Source: Planococcus sp. APC 4015
GTDB lineage: Bacteria; Actinomycetota; Actinomycetes; Actinomycetales; Microbacteriaceae
Assembly (NCBI GenBank): GCA_030407505.1
Contig: JASDDH010000019.1
Coordinates: 1 to 64,000, forward strand
Direction: 5' to 3'
Length of the DNA: 64,000 nt
The position numbers were made by a program, and so were the translations under genes. The notes beneath the pieces were generated by a model. The model saw nothing but the letters and a program-made list of their open reading frames with translations. It ran no database searches and was not told the origin of the DNA. The number at the start of each line of letters is the position of its first letter. Positions within the stretch are counted from its first letter, which is position 1. Below are positions 41,818 through 49,873 of the stretch, in pieces.

Positions 41818-42861
41818 TCAGGCCGTGGCGGATGCCGCGGCGACGGTGTCTTCGATCGCACGGCGCATGAGCGCGTGCTGCTTCTTGACGAGGTCGATCG
41901 GGTCGCTCTCGCCGAGATCGGAGAACGCGTGGCCCTCCCACTCGCTCGAGAGATACCCCTGGTAGCCGCCCTTGACGAACTGCTCGACGATGCGCGGGAT
42001 GTCCATCGCCGGCTCGTCGCCGTTGTCGTCGATGTCGTAGAACTTGGCGTGCACGTGGAACATCTGCGGCATGATGTCGAGCCACTCCTCGGGCGCGACG
42101 AGACCGTGCATGTTGAACGCGAGGCGCGTGAACGGCCCGAATCGCAGGAAGTCGACGCCCTCACCCGACAGGTAGTCCTCGAACTTCTGGTTGCGAACGT
42201 ACATGGGCGTCGGCTCGTGCCAGATCTCGTCCATGACCGGGAAGTGCTTCTCGTCCATGCCCATCTGCCCGAGCGTGCGCAGCAGCGTCGGCGACAGACT
42301 GTGCATCGTCGACGAGAAGTCGGCCGTGAAGCCCAGGCGATCCGACTGCAGCTCGTCGTACATCTCGCGCATCTGCAGCACCTGGGGGTCGTTCGGCCCC
42401 GACGGCGCGTGGATCTCGTAGCCGAGCTTCTGGTCGTACTTCTCCGCGAGCGGAAGCAGGCTGCGCAGCAGCTCCTTGCCGTGGGAGCGGATCACGATCT
42501 TCTTGAAGCCGAGGGTGTGCGCCGTCTTCAGCTGACGCGCGAGGAAATCGTGCTCCTCATCGGGCGTCATGTCGCGGTCCTTGCGACGACCCATGTCGAG
42601 GTTCGTGCCGACCGCGCTGGGCTCGAGCCCGTAACGGTCCATGCTGTCGCGCCAGATCGTGACGAACTCGTCGTCCACGTCCGGGTACGTGCGCAGCATC
42701 TGGGCGATGTTGAACTCGATGCCGGGGCCGAGACCGTGATCGGCCGCCGCCTTGATGAGCGTCTCGGGCGTGTAGAGGCCCGCGGCGAACTCCGAGGTGA
42801 GCGAATAGAGCGTGATGCCGAGCTTGATCCCGGTGCCGGCGATGCCGTTGTCGTCTGTCAT
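41818..42861 (-). CDS. C-glycoside deglycosidase alpha-subunit-like TIM barrel
   Basis: The 347-aa protein is a xylose-isomerase-like TIM barrel carrying the metal ligands Glu149 (YEIHAPSG), Asp181 (TADFSSTMH), His271 (HVHAKFYDID) and Glu307 (SSEWEGH). These match the metal site of C-glycoside deglycosidase alpha subunits, which cleave the C-C bond in 3-keto-C-glycosides made by CarA-type oxidases. It has 30 bp to the upstream alpha paralogue and 13 bp to its beta partner downstream. It is closest to the alpha module at 60858 (shared DFSSTMH, FYDID and SSEWEGHAF). Confidence 0.8.
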   Translation of the reverse strand: MTDDNGIAGTGIKLGITLYSLTSEFAAGLYTPETLIKAAADHGLGPGIEFNIAQMLRTYPDVDDEFVTIWRDSMDRYGLEPSAVGTNLDMGRRKDRDMTPDEEHDFLARQLKTAHTLGFKKIVIRSHGKELLRSLLPLAEKYDQKLGYEIHAPSGPNDPQVLQMREMYDELQSDRLGFTADFSSTMHSLSPTLLRTLGQMGMDEKHFPVMDEIWHEPTPMYVRNQKFEDYLSGEGVDFLRFGPFTRLAFNMHGLVAPEEWLDIMPQMFHVHAKFYDIDDNGDEPAMDIPRIVEQFVKGGYQGYLSSEWEGHAFSDLGESDPIDLVKKQHALMRRAIEDTVAAASATA

Positions 42862-42891
42862 GTCCTGGTGTCCTTGACGGTGTGTCGCCGG

Positions 42892-43992
42892 TCAGCCGCG
42901 AACGGGCTGGGCGAGATGGGTGTCGAAGATGCGGCGCGCTTCTGCGGCATCGGTGATCATGCGGGATCCAGCGTCAGCCGCTGCCGAACGCTGCACGGCC
43001 TGCTCGCCGGCGATGATCTCGAACGGGCTCTGCCAGTGGTTCCAGTGCCAGCCCTCGTATTCGCTCGAGACCGCTCCGGAGTAGCCGTTCTCCACCAGCA
43101 GGCGGATGAGGTCGCGGACTGGGACCGACGGCTCTTCGCCGGTCTCGTCGATGCCGAAGAACTTACCGTGCACGTGACGGATCCACGGCGCGATCTCGAG
43201 CCAGTCGTCGACGCGCGCGGGCCCGAACAGGCCGGTGCCGTTGATTCCGAAGTCGATGCCCAGGTCGGGCCGGCCGTTCTGCGCGGCGAGGCCGATGAAC
43301 GAGCCGAAGCGCTGTCCGTGCACGGCCTGATCGGCGGGCGGACCCTGCTCGTAGTACGTGTTCCAGAGGTCGACGACCTTGCCGAGCAGCTCTTCCGACG
43401 CTCCGCGGCGGCGGTAGGCCTCGATGAGCGAGGGCGCGAAGCCGCTGACGGTGGCGCCCCAGTCCATCGTGAAGCCGAGGAAGGGCGAACCGACCTTCTC
43501 GTAGCGGTCCCGCAGCGCCAGGATGCGCGGGTGCGACGCGTACTGGTCGGCGTGCACCTCGAGGGCGAGGGTGACACCGTGCGCCTCGGCGATCGGCGCG
43601 AGGGCCTCCATCGAGTCGGGCTCGATCGAGATCTGCACGCGCGCGATCGGGAACCCGAGCTTGGCCGCCGCCTTGATCTGCAGCGTCATGTAGTCGATGA
43701 GTTCGTCCTGCGTCAGCAGACGATCGCGATGGATGCCGATGTCGGCGTTGACGGCGAGCGACGTCGTGACGAGCCCGACCTCGTCGACCAGGTCGCGGAA
43801 CCAGCCCGCGTACGCATCGTCGATGGCGGGGAACCCGCGGAAGCTCGAGAATCCGATGATCTCGAGACCGGGTCCGTAGCCTTCGGCGGCCGTCTTGCGG
43901 ATCAGACCCTCGAGGTCGTACTCGCGGCCGTGGAATGCGCGGGTGAAGCTGTAGAGCGTGACGCCCTGGATGGGTGTGCCCAGCGCGGTCAT
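42892..43992 (-). CDS. C-glycoside deglycosidase alpha-subunit-like TIM barrel (divergent paralogue)
   Basis: The 366-aa protein is a second TIM barrel of the same type with metal ligands Glu145 (ALEVHADQ), Asp177 (FTMDWGAT), His275 (HVHGKFFGID) and Glu311 (SSEYEGWH). The substrate-facing residues differ strongly from the neighbouring alpha gene, so a different glycoside or sugar is likely. A C-terminal extension of about 45 residues (GEQAVQRSAAADAGS onward) is helical. The start overlaps the stop of the beta gene at 43989-44384, marking those two as a pair. Confidence 0.78.
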   Translation of the reverse strand: MTALGTPIQGVTLYSFTRAFHGREYDLEGLIRKTAAEGYGPGLEIIGFSSFRGFPAIDDAYAGWFRDLVDEVGLVTTSLAVNADIGIHRDRLLTQDELIDYMTLQIKAAAKLGFPIARVQISIEPDSMEALAPIAEAHGVTLALEVHADQYASHPRILALRDRYEKVGSPFLGFTMDWGATVSGFAPSLIEAYRRRGASEELLGKVVDLWNTYYEQGPPADQAVHGQRFGSFIGLAAQNGRPDLGIDFGINGTGLFGPARVDDWLEIAPWIRHVHGKFFGIDETGEEPSVPVRDLIRLLVENGYSGAVSSEYEGWHWNHWQSPFEIIAGEQAVQRSAAADAGSRMITDAAEARRIFDTHLAQPVRG

Positions 43993-44384
43993 GCCGCCAC
44001 CGCCTTCATTGTCTTGGTGTCGTTCTCCTCGATGTGCAGCGTCTCGCTGTCGGAGATGATGATGTACGGGATGAACAGGGTGAGGTCGACGCGCACCTGG
44101 TGCTCGTCATCGGCACTGACCGGCAGATCGCCTGACAGCACGGCGGAGTCGGTGGGGAACCACCACTCGCCGGTCTCGTCGACGAGGTCGGCGAAGCTGA
44201 ACTCGCGACCGTTCATCTGCCAGCGCAGCGAGTCGGCCGGCGCATCGGCACCGTCGACGGAGAGCTTGGCCCCCGCGATGCACGACCCGGGCAGAGCGCG
44301 GTACCACGGCAGACGCACCTCGACGGCGACGCGGGCGCCGTCGGTCGTGAGCGTTCCCTGCTCGATGATGCGATCGGGGATCAC
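43989..44384 (-). CDS. C-glycoside deglycosidase beta-subunit-like protein (DUF6379)
   Basis: The GTG at 44384 with AGGAGG five bases upstream starts a 131-aa protein with the DUF6379 pattern TTDGARVAVEVRLPWYRALPG, WQMNGREFSFADLVDETGEWWFP, and FIPYIIISDSE. It is the first gene after a good promoter and overlaps the alpha paralogue at 42892-43992 (ATGA), so those two are the probable heteromer. The GMC oxidase gene upstream is likely to supply the 3-keto substrate. Confidence 0.78.
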   Translation of the reverse strand: MIPDRIIEQGTLTTDGARVAVEVRLPWYRALPGSCIAGAKLSVDGADAPADSLRWQMNGREFSFADLVDETGEWWFPTDSAVLSGDLPVSADDEHQVRVDLTLFIPYIIISDSETLHIEENDTKTMKAVAA

Positions 44385-44443
44385 GAGAACCTCCTGGTTC
44401 TGGGCCGACGAAGGCGGCCGGACAACTTTGTCATTGTTTCTTC

Positions 44444-44472
44444 ATTCTAATGTCTAAATTCGACGTAAGCAA
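44444..44472 (-). promoter_or_regulatory. Promoter of the beta-alpha-alpha-beta deglycosidase-like operon
   Basis: On the minus strand -35 TTGCTT (44467-44472) and -10 TAGAAT (44444-44449) are 17 bp apart, about 60 bp before the GTG start at 44384. The same -10 hexamer is used at the MFS promoter. It means the deglycosidase genes can be transcribed independently of the upstream GMC gene. Confidence 0.6.
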
Positions 44473-44479
44473 GAGTGCA

Positions 44480-46006
44480 TCACAGACCGGCGGCGATGCG
44501 GCGCGCTCCCCGGACGGCAAGTGCCACGCCCGTGAGCGTGGGGTTGCAGGCGGTAGCGGTCGGGATCACCCCGTTGCCGGCCACGAACACCCCGGCAGCC
44601 GACCACACCTCGCCGTCGGGCGAGCACACACTGGTGCCGTCGTCCACGCGGCCCATACGGGTGGTGCCCTGATAGTGCAGCGAGGCGCCGAGCGGCATCA
44701 TGAACGGTCGGTCGTCGAGCGGCTCGCCGATCGCCGTCCCGAGACGCACGATCTCCGCCTTCGCCCGGTCGATCACCGCGTGGTCGCGCGGGCTGAGGGT
44801 GTAGTGCAGCGTCATCGCCGGCATCCCGTACCGGTCGACCTCGTGCTCCGAGAACTCGACGCGATCCGAGTCCTGCAGATCTTTGGCGCAGAACAGTCCG
44901 AGGCCCACGATCGAGCCCGGCGCGGCCGGGTCGTCCTCCGCGAGCTTCACCGGCGACGCGTCGAGCTGCATCACCTGCCCGTGGAACGGCACCTCATCGG
45001 TGAACGGCACCCACGTGACGCCGCTGTACTCGCTCAGGCCGGCCTGAGCCGCACCCTCCGTTGCGGTCGCCGGCACGAAGTCCCGGATCCGCACGGCGAA
45101 GACGATCTGCGCCTGGTCGTTGAGATACCGCCCCAGCGCGGCCGGCCGGATGCCGGACGCCCACAGCAGCTGAGGAGAGCGCAGCGCGTCGGCGGCGACG
45201 ACGACCACGCGTGCGCGGACCTCGTGGCTCTCCCCCGTGCGCACGTCGGTGACGGCGACTCCGGCGGCGCGGCCGTCCTCCATGATCACGCGGGTGACCA
45301 GCGACTCGTCGTACAGAGTGAAGTTCGGGTTCGCACGAGTGGCATCGCCGAGGACGACGTCCGATCCCGACCACACCAGCCGCCCGTCGTCGCGGCGATG
45401 CACGGCCAGCGGCATCCGCTGCACGCGGGCGTGCTCAGCGCGCCCGGCATCAGCGGCAGCAGCCAACCGGCCGCGCACGAGGGATGCGTGCGGTGACGCG
45501 TCGAAGGCGTCGTTCGTGACGCCCAGCAGACGCTCCCCCTCGGCGAGCAGGCCGTCGAGTTCGCCGCTCTCGTCGAGGAATGCGATGCGCTCGCTCTCAT
45601 TCGGGCGCGGGCACGCGCCCGTCCAGTGCGCCGCCATGCCGCCGACGTTGCTCGACATCGCGGCGACGGGAAGGCCGTCCTCCCCCTCGACCCGATAGCC
45701 GTCCTCGAGGAGGAAGGTGCCGGGCCGCGCGCGGCGCTGGGTCGTCTTGACGATGCCGCCGACGCGGTCGCCGTCGTCGTGCGCACCGGGGCCCTCCGAC
45801 AGCAGCTGGGCGCGGGCGCGCTCGTCGGCATCGGCGATGTTCTTCACGTGCGCGCCCGGCGGGTTCGAGACGGTCGGCCCGACCTCGAACATCGCGATGC
45901 GTGCCGTCGGCGCCTCCTCCGTCAGGATGCGCGCGTACGTCGCGCCGGCGGGTCCGCTGCCGACGATGATGACGTCGACAGCAGCCGGATAGATGCGGGA
46001 GGTCAT
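44480..46006 (-). CDS. GMC-family FAD sugar oxidoreductase (C-glycoside 3-oxidase / CarA-like)
   Basis: The 508-aa protein has the FAD loop IIVGSGPAGATYA, a second dinucleotide half (MFEVGPTVSNPPG), NVGGMAAHWTGACPRP, and the GMC active-site pair His444 (ASLHYQGTTR) and Asn488 (CNPTLT). It is a paralogue of the product at 21040-22611 and fits the pyranose-oxidase-like group that includes the Microbacterium C-glycoside 3-oxidases. It would turn a glycoside into its 3-keto form with O2 as acceptor. It sits directly upstream of two beta/alpha deglycosidase-like pairs and overlaps the isomerase-like gene at 46003 (ATGA). This is the most CarA-like context in the window. Confidence 0.86.
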   Translation of the reverse strand: MTSRIYPAAVDVIIVGSGPAGATYARILTEEAPTARIAMFEVGPTVSNPPGAHVKNIADADERARAQLLSEGPGAHDDGDRVGGIVKTTQRRARPGTFLLEDGYRVEGEDGLPVAAMSSNVGGMAAHWTGACPRPNESERIAFLDESGELDGLLAEGERLLGVTNDAFDASPHASLVRGRLAAAADAGRAEHARVQRMPLAVHRRDDGRLVWSGSDVVLGDATRANPNFTLYDESLVTRVIMEDGRAAGVAVTDVRTGESHEVRARVVVVAADALRSPQLLWASGIRPAALGRYLNDQAQIVFAVRIRDFVPATATEGAAQAGLSEYSGVTWVPFTDEVPFHGQVMQLDASPVKLAEDDPAAPGSIVGLGLFCAKDLQDSDRVEFSEHEVDRYGMPAMTLHYTLSPRDHAVIDRAKAEIVRLGTAIGEPLDDRPFMMPLGASLHYQGTTRMGRVDDGTSVCSPDGEVWSAAGVFVAGNGVIPTATACNPTLTGVALAVRGARRIAAGL

Positions 46007-46797
46007 GCGTCTGCAGCCAGCCCCTGGATGACCTTCACGGACTCGGCGGACTCGGTCGTCGGGTAGTACTCGAGGCCGATGGGCCCGTCGTATCCCGATG
46101 AGCGCAGCAGTCCCAGGCTGTGGGGCCAGTCGATCGTCCCGGTGCCCGGCTCTCCGCGCCCCGGGGCGTCGGCGATCTGCACGTACCGGATCAGATCTCC
46201 CGCGTTGTCGAGCTCGGCGGCGACGTCTTCGCCCTCGACCGTCGAGTGGTAGAGGTCGTACAGCACGCCGAAGAACGGCGAATCCACCCCCCGGGCGACG
46301 TACACGCCCTCGCTCGTGCGGTCCAGCAGCGAGCCGGGGTGGTCCACGCGCACGTTCACCGGCTCGAGCACGAGCACGACGCCCGAGCCGTCGATCTGCG
46401 CGACGGCCTTCTGATAGATCTCGATGAGCTTGTCGAGCTGCACCTGGCGCTTCCAGCCACCGAAACCGGTGCCACTTCCCACGACGATGCGGGGCGTGCC
46501 GAGCGTGTGCGCGATCTCCACGCCCTCGTCGAGCTTGCGGAAGAACTCCGAGTGGTCCCACGGCGGGATCATGAACTGCGTGCGGGGCTCTGAGAGCTGG
46601 GCGGTCATCTGTAGGCCGGTCTCTTCGAGAGCCGCCTTCAGCGCCGGGATGTCCTTGGGCGTCGCCGGCGCATCGACTCCGGTGGGCCCCCACATCTCGA
46701 CGGCGGTGAACCCGGATGCCGCGGCCGCGCGCACGCGGTCATGGTAGTCGCCGGCCTCGGTGAAGAGGAGTTCGATGTTGGGTGCGAGCTGATACAT
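46003..46797 (-). CDS. Hydroxypyruvate isomerase-like sugar isomerase/epimerase (TIM barrel)
   Basis: The 264-aa protein has the short TIM-barrel form of the hydroxypyruvate isomerase/epimerase group: FTAVEMWGPTG, LVLEPVNVRVDHPG (metal Glu), LYDLYHST (Asp), QIADAPGRGEPGTG and GLEYYPT (Glu). It carries no DUF6379 part. It is the first gene of the GMC operon and is divergent from the LysR gene. A role in isomerising a 3-keto sugar or its cleavage product is likely; hydroxypyruvate itself is less likely given the context. Confidence 0.85.
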   Translation of the reverse strand: MYQLAPNIELLFTEAGDYHDRVRAAAASGFTAVEMWGPTGVDAPATPKDIPALKAALEETGLQMTAQLSEPRTQFMIPPWDHSEFFRKLDEGVEIAHTLGTPRIVVGSGTGFGGWKRQVQLDKLIEIYQKAVAQIDGSGVVLVLEPVNVRVDHPGSLLDRTSEGVYVARGVDSPFFGVLYDLYHSTVEGEDVAAELDNAGDLIRYVQIADAPGRGEPGTGTIDWPHSLGLLRSSGYDGPIGLEYYPTTESAESVKVIQGLAADA

Positions 46798-46938
46798 GCG
46801 TGGTGTGCTTCCTGTTGAGGGGTCGTGGGTTCGCCTGGATCAGGCGGCATCGCTTCGACGAATGCGGGATGCCGCCGGAATAGATCGAATGGATAAGATG
46901 TCTCGCGTACCCGACGTCGGACGAAGGATCACATCGCC
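46798..46938. promoter_or_regulatory. Divergent control region between the isomerase/GMC operon and the LysR gene
   Basis: The 141-bp region separates two divergent start codons, the usual binding place of a LysR activator. TAGATCGAATGGATAAGAT (46880-46898) is its most AT-rich part and includes a -10-like GATAAGAT for the plus strand. No clear T-N11-A palindrome can be fixed by eye. Confidence 0.45.
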
Positions 46939-47925
46939 GTGGCCGATCACCCGCTTCTGTCTCGCCTCGACCTCAACCTGCTGGTCGCGCTGGACGCGCT
47001 TCTCACCGAGCGCAGTGTCACCCGCGCTGCCGAGCGCCTCCATCTGAGCCAGCCTGCGCTGAGCGCGTCGCTGGCTCGGCTGCGCAATCACTTCAACGAC
47101 CCGATCCTCGCCCGCCGCGGCAACGCCTACGAGCTCACGCCCTTGGCCCTTCGCCTCTCGGAACACACCACGATCGCGCTCGAAGCGGCGCGCCGCGTGT
47201 TCGAGAGCCAGGCGTCGTGGACCCCGCACGATTCGACCCGCGAGTTCTCCATCTACGGGTCGGACTACGGGTTCGCCACGATCGGCGCCGCGGTCTCGCG
47301 CGTGGCCGCGCGAACCGCCCCGGGCGTGAGATTCCGCTTCATGCTGCACAACACCCCGATCGTCGATGATGCCGCCAACAGCCTCCGCTCGGTCGACGCG
47401 ATGGTCATCCCGCACGGATTCATCACGGACCTGCCCTATGAAGACCTCTGGCGCGATCGATGGGTGGTCGTCGCCGACGAGTCCAACGCCGCCGTGACCG
47501 ACGGCCTGACGATGGAGATCCTGCGCAGCTCGCCGTGGGTGTTCACGTATCGCTCGCGATCCGCGTTCACCTCGGCGGGTCGTCAGCTCCAGATGATGGG
47601 CCTCGAGCCGGTCGTCGACGTCGTCGTCGAGAGCTTCCTCGCGCTGGGCCATTTCATCGTCGGCACGAACCGCCTCGGCCTCGTGCAGTCCGCGCTCGCG
47701 CCCGAGATCGCGCGCCTGGGCGGCATCCGCATCCTCGAGCCTCCGTTCGACGCGACCCCCACGGCGAACGCCCTGTGGTGGCATCCCGTGCACGATCGCG
47801 ACCCCGAGCACGCCTGGATGCGATCGATCTTCCTCGAGGCCGCGCGCGAGGTGCGCTCCGAGGTGTCGGGGGGCGATCGCTTCATCGAGCCGATGGACGA
47901 AGCGGTCGAGCCGATCAGCCTTTGA
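46939..47925 (+). CDS. LysR-family transcriptional regulator
   Basis: The 328-aa protein begins at GTG 46939 with AAGGA upstream and has the LysR winged helix (residues about 8-65: DLNLLVALDALLTERSVTRA, LSQPALSASLARL) followed by the two-lobed effector domain. The family usually activates a divergent target, so the 46003-46797 gene and the GMC oxidase are the likely targets, with an aromatic or sugar-derived inducer. Its 3' end overlaps the convergent permease gene by 11 bp, which could cause antisense interference between the two. Confidence 0.9.
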   Translation: MADHPLLSRLDLNLLVALDALLTERSVTRAAERLHLSQPALSASLARLRNHFNDPILARRGNAYELTPLALRLSEHTTIALEAARRVFESQASWTPHDSTREFSIYGSDYGFATIGAAVSRVAARTAPGVRFRFMLHNTPIVDDAANSLRSVDAMVIPHGFITDLPYEDLWRDRWVVVADESNAAVTDGLTMEILRSSPWVFTYRSRSAFTSAGRQLQMMGLEPVVDVVVESFLALGHFIVGTNRLGLVQSALAPEIARLGGIRILEPPFDATPTANALWWHPVHDRDPEHAWMRSIFLEAAREVRSEVSGGDRFIEPMDEAVEPISL

Positions 47926-48751
47926 GTCCACCGGCGAACCCCTGGATGAACTGCTTCTGCGCGAACATGTAGAAGGCCAGGATCGGGACCATCGAGATGA
48001 TGACGACGGCGAAGATCTTGTTCCACGCCGACAGCAGGCCGCCGACGTAGGTGTACATCGCCACGGGCAGGGTCTGGGTGTCCGACCCGCCCAGGAAGAT
48101 CAGCGAGTTGAAGAAGTCGTTCCAGACGATCAGGCCGGCGAGGATCGCGACCGTACCCGTGGCGGGGGCCATGAGCGGGAGCACGACGCGGAGGAACGCC
48201 TGCGTCGGGGTGGCGCCGTCGATGACGGCGGCTTCCTCGTACTCGGTCGACAGTCCGCGGAAGAAGCTCGCGTAGAGGAAGACCGACAGCGGCAGCAGGA
48301 TGCCGATCCAGAGCAGGATCATCCCCAGCGCGTTGCCGGTGAGTCCGACGCTGCGCGCACCGATGTAGAGGGGCACCGTGCCGAGCTGGGCGGGCAGGAT
48401 GATCGCGATCAGAACGAGGTAGAACGTCACGGTGGTCCATCGACGCGTGCGCCGCGCGATGACGTAGGCCGCAGCCGACCCGAGCAGAATCAGTCCCGCG
48501 ATGGCGCCGGCGGTGATGATGACGCTGTTCAGGATGCTCATCGGGATGCTGTTGCGCCCCGTGCTGGTGAGAACCTCGATGAACGCGCTGAAGTCCACCG
48601 AGGTGGGTGGCGCGACCGCGCTGGAGGTGAGGGCGTCCTGGTCGGACTTCAGCGAGGTCACGATGAGGATGTAGAACGGAAGCAGACCGAGCAGGGTGAT
48701 GACCCACACGAGGACTTCGCGGACGGCGGTGGCCTTGGTGTAGCGGAACAT
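47915..48751 (-). CDS. Carbohydrate ABC transporter permease (MalG type)
   Basis: The 278-aa membrane protein has about six helices and the EAA loop YEEAAVIDGATPTQAFLRVVLP, ending in the AGGLKG tail of MalG-like CUT1 permeases. It is three bases after its partner permease gene. The pair stands divergent from the GH106 and lipoprotein genes, with which it forms the second importer of the window. No ATPase gene is present. The 3' overlap of 11 bp with the LysR gene is unusual. Confidence 0.92.
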   Translation of the reverse strand: MFRYTKATAVREVLVWVITLLGLLPFYILIVTSLKSDQDALTSSAVAPPTSVDFSAFIEVLTSTGRNSIPMSILNSVIITAGAIAGLILLGSAAAYVIARRTRRWTTVTFYLVLIAIILPAQLGTVPLYIGARSVGLTGNALGMILLWIGILLPLSVFLYASFFRGLSTEYEEAAVIDGATPTQAFLRVVLPLMAPATGTVAILAGLIVWNDFFNSLIFLGGSDTQTLPVAMYTYVGGLLSAWNKIFAVVIISMVPILAFYMFAQKQFIQGFAGGLKG

Positions 48752-48754
48752 CGG

Positions 48755-49711
48755 TCAGGCCTTTCGGGCGTCGCGGTCGCGGGTGACGTACTGCTGGAGG
48801 ATGGCGAAGGCCAGGATGATGACGGTCAGCACGAGCGCGAGAGCCGAGCCGAACCCGAACTGCCCGAGCGAGAAGGCCTGCTTGTAGATCTCGGTGGCCA
48901 GGGTCTCGGTGGCGCCCGCCGGACCGCCGCCCGTCAGGGCGAAGATCTGGTCGAAGATGCGCAGGCCCTGGATGATCCCGAGCGTGGTCGCGATGGCGAT
49001 CGACGGGCGGATGGCCGGAACGGTGACATTCCAGAAGCGGCCCCAGATGCCCGCGCCGTCGAGGGCTGCGGCCTCCTCGACCTCGACGGGCACCGAGGCG
49101 AGCCCGGCGAGGTAGATCACCATGGTGAAGCCGGTCTGCTGCCAGACGACCGTGAACAGGATGGCCCAGATCGACCAGGACGGATCTGCGAGCCACACCT
49201 TCTGGAACTCCTCGAGCCCGATCGCTCCGAGGAAGCCGTTGAGGGGTCCGTCGAACTGGAAGATGAACTTCCACACGTACGCGACGGCCAGCGGGCTGAG
49301 GACGACCGGCATGAACAGCAGGGTGCGCAGGATGTAGCGCGACTTGAGGGTGCGGTTGATCGCGAGTGCGAACAGCAGGCCGATGACGTTCGTGAGGATG
49401 ACGGAGCCGAACGCGAGGAAGAGGGTGTTCCGCGTGGCGCCCACGAGCTGCGGATCCTCGAAGATGCGCTGGAAGTTCGTGAGTCCGATGAAGTCCCACT
49501 CCCCCAGGCCCGTCCAGTTCGTGAACGCGAAGAATCCGCCGGTGAGGGTCGCTGCGTAATGCACGGCGATCACGAGCACGACGGCGGGGAGCGCCCACCA
49601 CCAGTGCCCGTAGCTGATCAGCTGCGCGCGCGGTTTGGGGGGCGGCGTACGCCGGGCTTTCGGAGGCACGGTGAGTGTGCGAGTGCTGTTCTCGTCGATC
49701 GTCACTGTCAT
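48755..49711 (-). CDS. Carbohydrate ABC transporter permease (MalF/UgpA type)
   Basis: The 318-aa protein has a basic, proline-rich N-terminal tail (KARRTPPPKPR), about six helices beginning near residue 35 and the EAA loop VEEAAALDGAGIWGRF. It is the first gene of the two-permease unit and is divergent from GH106. The substrate delivered by the lipoprotein at 53229-54527 is probably a rhamnosyl or glucosyl oligosaccharide or glycoside, judging by the adjacent GH106 and GH3 genes. Confidence 0.92.
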   Translation of the reverse strand: MTVTIDENSTRTLTVPPKARRTPPPKPRAQLISYGHWWWALPAVVLVIAVHYAATLTGGFFAFTNWTGLGEWDFIGLTNFQRIFEDPQLVGATRNTLFLAFGSVILTNVIGLLFALAINRTLKSRYILRTLLFMPVVLSPLAVAYVWKFIFQFDGPLNGFLGAIGLEEFQKVWLADPSWSIWAILFTVVWQQTGFTMVIYLAGLASVPVEVEEAAALDGAGIWGRFWNVTVPAIRPSIAIATTLGIIQGLRIFDQIFALTGGGPAGATETLATEIYKQAFSLGQFGFGSALALVLTVIILAFAILQQYVTRDRDARKA

Positions 49712-49873
49712 CTGCTCTCTGACCTCGTCGTCATGACACCTGTCTTCCGGCGCCTCGTCACCACTATCACATGCTTGCGTCGAAATGACACATTAGTAGT
49801 AGCGATATCCGGTATAAGTCCGAGCGCGGCCGGGAGCCCCGGCGCCGCCACGGCCGGCTGACAGGATGCAACG
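49712..49873. promoter_or_regulatory. Divergent control region between the permeases and GH106
   Basis: This 162-bp gap holds the promoters of both units. A plus-strand -10 TATAAG lies in GGTATAAGTCC, but its -35 is poor; the minus strand shows an extended -10 TGTGATAGT (complement of ACTATCACA at 49762-49770). No operator is clear. Confidence 0.4.

Noticed and set aside
41797-44457. Plus-strand open frame of about 880 codons antisense to the deglycosidase genes
   Set aside because: It is a mirror of well-supported genes on the other strand with clear motifs and ribosome sites, and has no recognisable domain.
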